From contig CANETI010000060.1 in assembly GCA_947440715.1 (NCBI GenBank), positions 1 through 10,050 of the forward strand: DNA of 10,050 bases. Direction: 5' to 3'. Below, one piece after another: positions 6,102-10,050 of the stretch. The translations under genes were made by a program, and so were the position numbers. The notes beneath the pieces were generated by a model. It had not been told where the DNA came from and ran no database searches. It was given only the letters and a program-made list of their open reading frames with translations. This DNA comes from Planctomycetota bacterium (GTDB taxonomy: Bacteria; Planctomycetota; UBA11346). Every line of letters begins with the position of its first letter. The first letter of the stretch is position 1.

Positions 6102-6668
6102 TCATCCCACAAGCGGCCATGAGGCCTCAATTTGATATCGGGTGGTCCCATGATCACGACGCGAATAGAGTGCCAGTTCATCGCACGGACATGCCCCCCA
6201 ATGCGCTTGACCAAAAGCGGTAAAAAGTGCGTGCCAGGTGCGCTGTGGTGATATTGGTTGATGCGATGAAATGGGTCGCGGTCGACAGATCGTCACATGT
6301 GGAAGATAGTTTTGGTCTTCAGCGATTTCTAGCCCGGCACAGAGATCTTTATGCATATCGAGGCAATGGTTACTTGGATCGCTGACAGCGACATAAACTG
6401 ATTGTGGTTCATGGCGTCCGGCGCGCGCGCCTAATCCAGCAAATTCAATAGTGGGGCGTAACATGCTTTTGGCGACTAAATCAATGGCACTTGGTAATAA
6501 TTGTGCTTCATCGTCGGCACAGGCTCCCAGGTAGGCAACCGTGATGTGGAAATCTTGAGGATTAACCCACGTCGCGGGTAATTCCCAGGCAGACAAACGA
6601 TCGATAATGGATGATAAACGGTCAGTCGCAGTTGCGGTTAGTCGTAAAGCGAGGAAATAATGATTCAC
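6102..6668 (-). CDS. thpR: RNA 2',3'-cyclic phosphodiesterase / 2'-5' RNA ligase family (ThpR)
   Basis: A small cytosolic two-histidine (2H) phosphoesterase. Family members open RNA 2',3'-cyclic phosphates to 2'-phosphates and can join tRNA halves through 2'-5' bonds in vitro; the physiological substrate is unclear. The 188-residue length is typical. Both catalytic HxTx motifs are present and well spaced, HITV (41-44, in DFHITVAYLG) and HVTI (124-127, in YLPHVTICRP), with the usual FLALRL first strand at residues 5-10. The start is the GTG at 6666-6668, five bases after an AGGGTG ribosome-like site, because the conserved core begins two residues later. The frame is open further upstream, but a longer start would overlap the divergent eboA. 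It lies upstream of the Clp gene on the same strand with a 121-base gap, so co-transcription is possible but the gap also leaves room for a separate promoter. Confidence 0.9.
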   Translation of the reverse strand: MNHYFLALRLTATATDRLSSIIDRLSAWELPATWVNPQDFHITVAYLGACADDEAQLLPSAIDLVAKSMLRPTIEFAGLGARAGRHEPQSVYVAVSDPSNHCLDMHKDLCAGLEIAEDQNYLPHVTICRPRPISSHQPISPQRTWHALFTAFGQAHWGACPCDELALYSRRDHGTTRYQIEASWPLVG

Positions 6669-6753
6669 AGCGGCACCCTGCTGTCGGATGGAGTTGTCGG
6701 AGTTTCCCCGATCCCACTCTTGGCAGACGCGTACTGTGTTTGAAGCTGTCGCC
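6669..6753. promoter_or_regulatory. Divergent promoter region between thpR and eboA
   Basis: This 85-base stretch must hold signals for both genes. TGTCGGA occurs twice in direct orientation, at 6682-6688 and 6695-6701, 13 bases apart, and could be a binding site; its core GTCGGA also occurs in the heptamer element near 1400. No convincing -35/-10 pair or strong Shine-Dalgarno sequence for eboA was found by eye. Confidence 0.3.
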
Positions 6754-7500
6754 ATGTCCACCACGGCCATCACCGCATTGCTCGATAGCTGGTTGAATCG
6801 TCAACTGGCGGACGATGCTGCCGCTTGGTTGCGTGAAACCTTGCAGCGTAGTGAATTGGATGGTGCCGGTACGCGTGCATTATTTATCGCATTTAGTTTA
6901 ACTGGTCGGCGCTGTGGTCGTGTTGATTTATTAGTAAACGACAGTGATAAAAAAGCAGCGGATGCAGCTCGTCCACTATGGAATCCAAGTGGTTGGAGTT
7001 TAGATCAAGTTGTTCGCACGCGCTTGGTGTTGGCGATACCAGCAACCGAACCACGCGTTTGGCTCACCATCATGGATCAATTATTTGCCGCTGCGGGTTT
7101 GGAAGAGTTGGTCGCTTTGTACCAAGCGTTGCCGTTGCTTCCGCATCAAGCCCTTTTAGCGCCACGCATTGCCGAAGGTCTGCGTTCCAACATGACCGCC
7201 GTATTTAATGCGGTTGCGCTCAATAATCCCATTGCGAGCGAACAATTGACGATTGATGCGTGGAATCAATTAATATTAAAGGCGTTGTTCGTGAATAGTC
7301 CGGTGAAACGAATCGTCGGAGCTGAACGTCGGGCTAATGGAGTTTTAGCTCAGATGTTGATCGACTATGCACGTGAACGTTACGCCGCTAAACGCCCAAT
7401 TCCGGTCGATTTGTGGGATGCCGCGCGCCCTGGGTGCGATGCCCGGCAGCGGGTGGATCTTGACCAACTACAAGCCAGCGCTTCGGCTGTCACGCCGTAA
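6754..7500 (+). CDS. eboA: EboA-family metabolite traffic protein
   Basis: A 248-residue, mostly helical soluble protein that I recognise as EboA from its second half: the ALPLLP segment (125-130), GLRSNMTAVFNAVALNNPIA (142-161), DAWNQLILKALF (168-179), ERRANGVLAQMLIDYARERY (191-210) and RPIPVDLW (214-221). EboA is a member of the ebo gene set found in many bacteria and some algae; in cyanobacteria the set is needed to move the scytonemin monomer to the periplasm. The biochemical role of EboA itself is unknown. The first 100 residues are less conserved, as expected. ATG 6754 is preferred to ATG 6688 because the extra 22 residues fit nothing and would run into the divergent thpR promoter; GTG 6736 is a further option. 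eboB follows after 23 bases. A family profile search would confirm the assignment. Confidence 0.75.
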   Translation: MSTTAITALLDSWLNRQLADDAAAWLRETLQRSELDGAGTRALFIAFSLTGRRCGRVDLLVNDSDKKAADAARPLWNPSGWSLDQVVRTRLVLAIPATEPRVWLTIMDQLFAAAGLEELVALYQALPLLPHQALLAPRIAEGLRSNMTAVFNAVALNNPIASEQLTIDAWNQLILKALFVNSPVKRIVGAERRANGVLAQMLIDYARERYAAKRPIPVDLWDAARPGCDARQRVDLDQLQASASAVTP

Positions 7501-7523
7501 GCACTTATATCAGGAGTCACGTT

Positions 7524-8432
7524 ATGAAATTGATCGATCCGCATGTGCATATGAGCGCACGTACCACAGATGATTACGAAGCAATGCGCGATGCAGGTGT
7601 GGTCGCGGTCATCGAACCCGCCTTTTGGGTTGGACAGCCACGTACGACGTTGGGATCATTCCAAGATTATTATGCCTCGCTTATTGGCTGGGAACGTTTT
7701 CGTGCCGCACAATTTGGCATTCGCCATTATTGCACCATGGGACTCAATAGCAAAGAAGCGAATAATGAAGCGCTCGCCGCAGAGGTGTTAGAAATCCTGC
7801 CGCTATTCGCCAGCAAAGATGGCGTGGTGGCTATCGGTGAAATTGGCTACGACGACCAAACCCCCGCCGAAGATAAAGTTTTTCGCAAACAATTGGAATT
7901 AGCCAAAGAATTAAAATTACCGGTGATGATCCATACGCCGCACCGCGACAAAAAACGAGGTACCGCACGTTCAATGGATGTCTGTATTGAACATGGTTTG
8001 AAACCCTCATCGGTCATTGTTGACCACAACAACGAAGAAACGGTGAAAGAGTGCCTTGACCGTGGTTTCTGGGCCGCGTTCACGATTTATCCCAAAACGA
8101 AAATGGGTAATGAACGCATGGTAGAAGTGGTGCGCACGTACGGCAAAGAACGCATTATCGTCGATAGCAGTGCTGATTGGGGCGTTAGCGATCCGCTGGC
8201 AGTGCCTAAAACAGCACGTTTAATGCTCGAACGCGGCATTCCCAAAGACCAAGTGGAAGCCACTTGTTATGGTAATGCTATTCTTGCTTATGGTCCCAGC
8301 GGACAATTTAATGAGTCAGATTGGCTAACCCCTGCGAGTATTGACCAACGCATGTTGTTCGAAGGTAACAGTGTGCTGCGTGGTCAGCAGCCAAAAATTG
8401 AAGATCGTGTGACGAAGGGATTAATCTCTTAG
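7524..8432 (+). CDS. eboB: TatD-like metal-dependent hydrolase of the ebo set (EboB)
   Basis: An amidohydrolase-fold enzyme of 302 residues related to TatD nucleases. Likely metal ligands are all visible: HVH (H7, H9 in LIDPHVHM), Glu106 in VVAIGEIGYD, His137 in PVMIHTPH, His168 in VIVDHNNEE and Asp214 in IIVDSSADWG. The N-terminal metal motif is preceded by DP rather than the DTHCH-like start of ordinary TatD, and the protein is about 40 residues longer, with a C-terminal extension after YGNAILAYG (248-256). Together with eboA directly upstream this identifies it as the TatD-like member of the ebo set rather than a DNA-repair TatD. The substrate is unknown. The start is well fixed by AGGAG at 7512-7516. 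It is co-transcribed with eboA by spacing (23 bases). No eboC, eboD or further ebo gene follows; a kinase gene on the other strand begins 38 bases later. Confidence 0.82.
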   Translation: MKLIDPHVHMSARTTDDYEAMRDAGVVAVIEPAFWVGQPRTTLGSFQDYYASLIGWERFRAAQFGIRHYCTMGLNSKEANNEALAAEVLEILPLFASKDGVVAIGEIGYDDQTPAEDKVFRKQLELAKELKLPVMIHTPHRDKKRGTARSMDVCIEHGLKPSSVIVDHNNEETVKECLDRGFWAAFTIYPKTKMGNERMVEVVRTYGKERIIVDSSADWGVSDPLAVPKTARLMLERGIPKDQVEATCYGNAILAYGPSGQFNESDWLTPASIDQRMLFEGNSVLRGQQPKIEDRVTKGLIS

Positions 8433-8470
8433 GTCAGATGTTTCGTTGAAGTTATTTTACGGTAGCTGAC

Positions 8471-10050
8471 TTATGGTGTCGATGGTGATAAATGCTGGTG
8501 AATGGTTTGTGATAATACAGAAACCTCGACCGGTTTATCTAATATGGCGACTATATTTGCAGAAGAATCTTGTTTAGCATCCAAGGCTGCACCATAACCA
8601 CTGGATAAAATGACCGGTAAATTGCGGCAAATGGTAAATAATGCGCGTGCAAGTTCGATACCGTCCATGACGGGCATGGTGAGGTCACTAATGACTAAGC
8701 GCCAACGCTGAGGTTCGGCTCTGACTAAGGCGACCGCTTGTTGTGGATCGGTAACGCCAGTGGGTTGGTAGCCGAGTAATTTTAATTGTTCAATGCCCAG
8801 CTCGACCAACATCGCTTCATCATCAACCAGCAGTATCTGCTCTCCCTGTCCATGTACGATTTTCGTAAAGGATTTTTCACTGATCGTTGGCGCGTGTTGT
8901 GGCAAGCAAATGGTGATCTGCGTTCCCTGATGGGGCGTGCTATTGATGGTCAACGTGCCAGCGTGATTTTCGACAATGCCGAAAACGACAGCTAGCCCCA
9001 ATCCGGTTCCTTGTCCTGGGTGTTTGGTGGTAAAGAACGGTTCGCAAACGCGGGCAGCAACCTCTGGTGTCATTCCTTCGCCATCATCGATTACCTGTAA
9101 TCGTCCATAAGACTGTCCATTATTTTCAAATCGGTCAACGATAATAGTGATGTGACCATGGCCGTTGGGCAATGCTTGCCAGGCATTGGTGGCTAAATTC
9201 ATAACGATTTGATGTAATTGCGTGGCATCGGCGAGTACCGTCGGAGCATCGTCTGCCACGGTAACGACTAACGTCACGGTGGCAGGGAGTGAAGCGTGTA
9301 ACAGGTGTGCGGCCTCTTTGGCGATCGCCCCAAGTTGTACTGCGCCATAGTGTTGTGGTTGGCGGCGGCTAAACGCCAAAATCTGTTTCACCACATCACG
9401 TCCACGTAGGCCTGCTTGCTGAATAGTTAATAACCGCTGATAGTGCGGATCCTGTTGCGCGAGGATGGCCATACCATTTTCGGCGTTGCCAATAATACCG
9501 GCGAGTAAATTATTAAAATCATGGGCAATGCCACCGGCTAACGTGCCAATGGCTTCTAACTTTTGTGCGTGTTGCCGTTGTTCAGCATGTTGTAGTCGTT
9601 CGATCTCAGCGCGCTTACGATGGGAAATGTCAATGATTTCCCCACGAATGACTAAACCCGTTGAAGACGGTAAATGGACTAAGGTGACTTCACAGGGAAT
9701 GGTGTGCCCATCTTTATGAATATGCGTCCATTCAAAGCGCGGAGTTTGCCCTTCACAGGCGAGTTTCAGATATTCTCTCGCGGCAGTCTTCGAATCACGT
9801 CCATCAGCTTGAGTAGGGGTACTGACATCAGCCGGTGATTTTAGCAGTAACTCACTGCGGGTGAGACCAAAGAGCGAGCAGGCGTGATCATTGAAATCAC
9901 TAAAATAACCTGTCGTCAGATTAAAAAGAACTAAGCTATTGGGACTGTGATCGACTAAGGTGCGGCAACGTGCTTCGCTGTCACGTAAATCTTGTTCTGC
10001 CTGTCGTCGCGCGGTGATATCAATATGACAGCCAACCAATACCGTGTGCT
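8471..10050 (-). CDS. PAS-containing hybrid histidine kinase with C-terminal receiver (N-terminus beyond right edge)
   Basis: Two-component signalling protein, 525 or so residues visible; the frame is still open at the edge. Numbering from the Leu codon at 10037-10039: the end of a first PAS domain (VGCHIDITARRQAEQDLRDS), a second PAS (about 21-145, ending IRGEIIDISHRKRAE), an H-box GTLAGGIAHDFNNLLAGIIG with phospho-acceptor His173, the HATPase domain with N-box NLATNAWQAL (281-290), G1 DDGEGM (318-323), F-box EPFFTTK and G2 GTGLGL (344-349), then a receiver (about 400-518) with DD (406-407), phospho-acceptor Asp452 in SDLTMPVMDG, Ser479/480 and Lys502. All catalytic residues are intact. No transmembrane helix is seen in this part, so sensing through PAS is likely, but the missing N-terminus may hold more. 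The HDFNN H-box class is typical of hybrid kinases acting through a separate phosphotransfer protein or regulator. No partner regulator is in the window. It converges with eboB. Confidence 0.93.
   Translation of the reverse strand, partial: HTVLVGCHIDITARRQAEQDLRDSEARCRTLVDHSPNSLVLFNLTTGYFSDFNDHACSLFGLTRSELLLKSPADVSTPTQADGRDSKTAAREYLKLACEGQTPRFEWTHIHKDGHTIPCEVTLVHLPSSTGLVIRGEIIDISHRKRAEIERLQHAEQRQHAQKLEAIGTLAGGIAHDFNNLLAGIIGNAENGMAILAQQDPHYQRLLTIQQAGLRGRDVVKQILAFSRRQPQHYGAVQLGAIAKEAAHLLHASLPATVTLVVTVADDAPTVLADATQLHQIVMNLATNAWQALPNGHGHITIIVDRFENNGQSYGRLQVIDDGEGMTPEVAARVCEPFFTTKHPGQGTGLGLAVVFGIVENHAGTLTINSTPHQGTQITICLPQHAPTISEKSFTKIVHGQGEQILLVDDEAMLVELGIEQLKLLGYQPTGVTDPQQAVALVRAEPQRWRLVISDLTMPVMDGIELARALFTICRNLPVILSSGYGAALDAKQDSSANIVAILDKPVEVSVLSQTIHQHLSPSTP

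Noticed and set aside
6688..6753. Longer eboA start at ATG 6688
   Set aside because: No ribosome site, extra residues look non-coding, and it leaves little room for divergent promoters.
6669..6773. Longer thpR start at 6773
   Set aside because: It would add 35 residues before the conserved NHYFLALRL start and overlap the eboA start; GTG 6668 fits the family.
7524..8432. Ordinary TatD DNase (tatD)
   Set aside because: It is longer than typical TatD, has a different N-terminal metal motif context and a C-terminal extension, and follows eboA closely.
8433..8470. GTCAG/CTGAC inverted pair in the eboB-kinase gap as a terminator
   Set aside because: Only five base pairs with a 28-base loop and no T run next to the stem; expected by chance.

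Overview
The window is a gene-dense bacterial chromosome segment with ordinary codon use throughout. No rRNA, tRNA, insertion sequence, CRISPR array or phage module is visible. Housekeeping genes (coaD, hisB, thpR) alternate with signalling genes (two diguanylate cyclases and a hybrid histidine kinase) and two less usual items: a single-ring Clp ATPase and an eboA-eboB pair. The host cannot be named from sequence alone. Moderate GC, a GTCCGAY heptamer repeat, a scattered his gene, ebo genes and a small beta-rich domain ahead of coaD would fit a Gram-negative environmental lineage, perhaps in the PVC group (planctomycetes, Verrucomicrobia), but this is a weak inference.

Layout. Positions 2-1229 (+): the 3' end of an unidentified gene, then coaD (coenzyme A synthesis) overlapping it by one base, then a 153-residue protein of unknown function. 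Positions 1230-1427: a gap between two converging genes, filled by an inverted-repeat element built from GTCCGAY heptamers. Positions 1428-2012 (-): hisB, standing alone. Positions 2013-2205: a divergent control region with a perfect 13-bp inverted repeat against the start of the next gene. Positions 2206-4775 (+): two membrane-anchored GGDEF proteins in an ATGA-overlap operon. The first lacks the c-di-GMP inhibitory site and the second has it. Positions 4832-6668 (-): a D2-only, ClpC-like AAA+ unfoldase and, upstream of it, thpR (2'-5' RNA ligase / cyclic phosphodiesterase family). Positions 6754-8432 (+): eboA and eboB, divergent from thpR. Positions 8471-10050 (-): the C-terminal two thirds or so of a PAS-HisKA-HATPase-receiver hybrid kinase, running off the right edge.

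How they may work together. The two cyclases are almost certainly co-translated and probably give one c-di-GMP output with different feedback properties. EboA and EboB belong to a conserved gene set tied to moving a metabolite across the inner membrane; only these two members are here, so their partners must be elsewhere or absent. The single-ring Clp protein keeps a ClpP-loop-like IGF tripeptide and carries an extra segment after its pore loop, which makes it the most interesting protein in the window. No single new multi-gene system is evident. The best leads are the Clp protein, the split ebo set, the heptamer element and the start-site hairpin.
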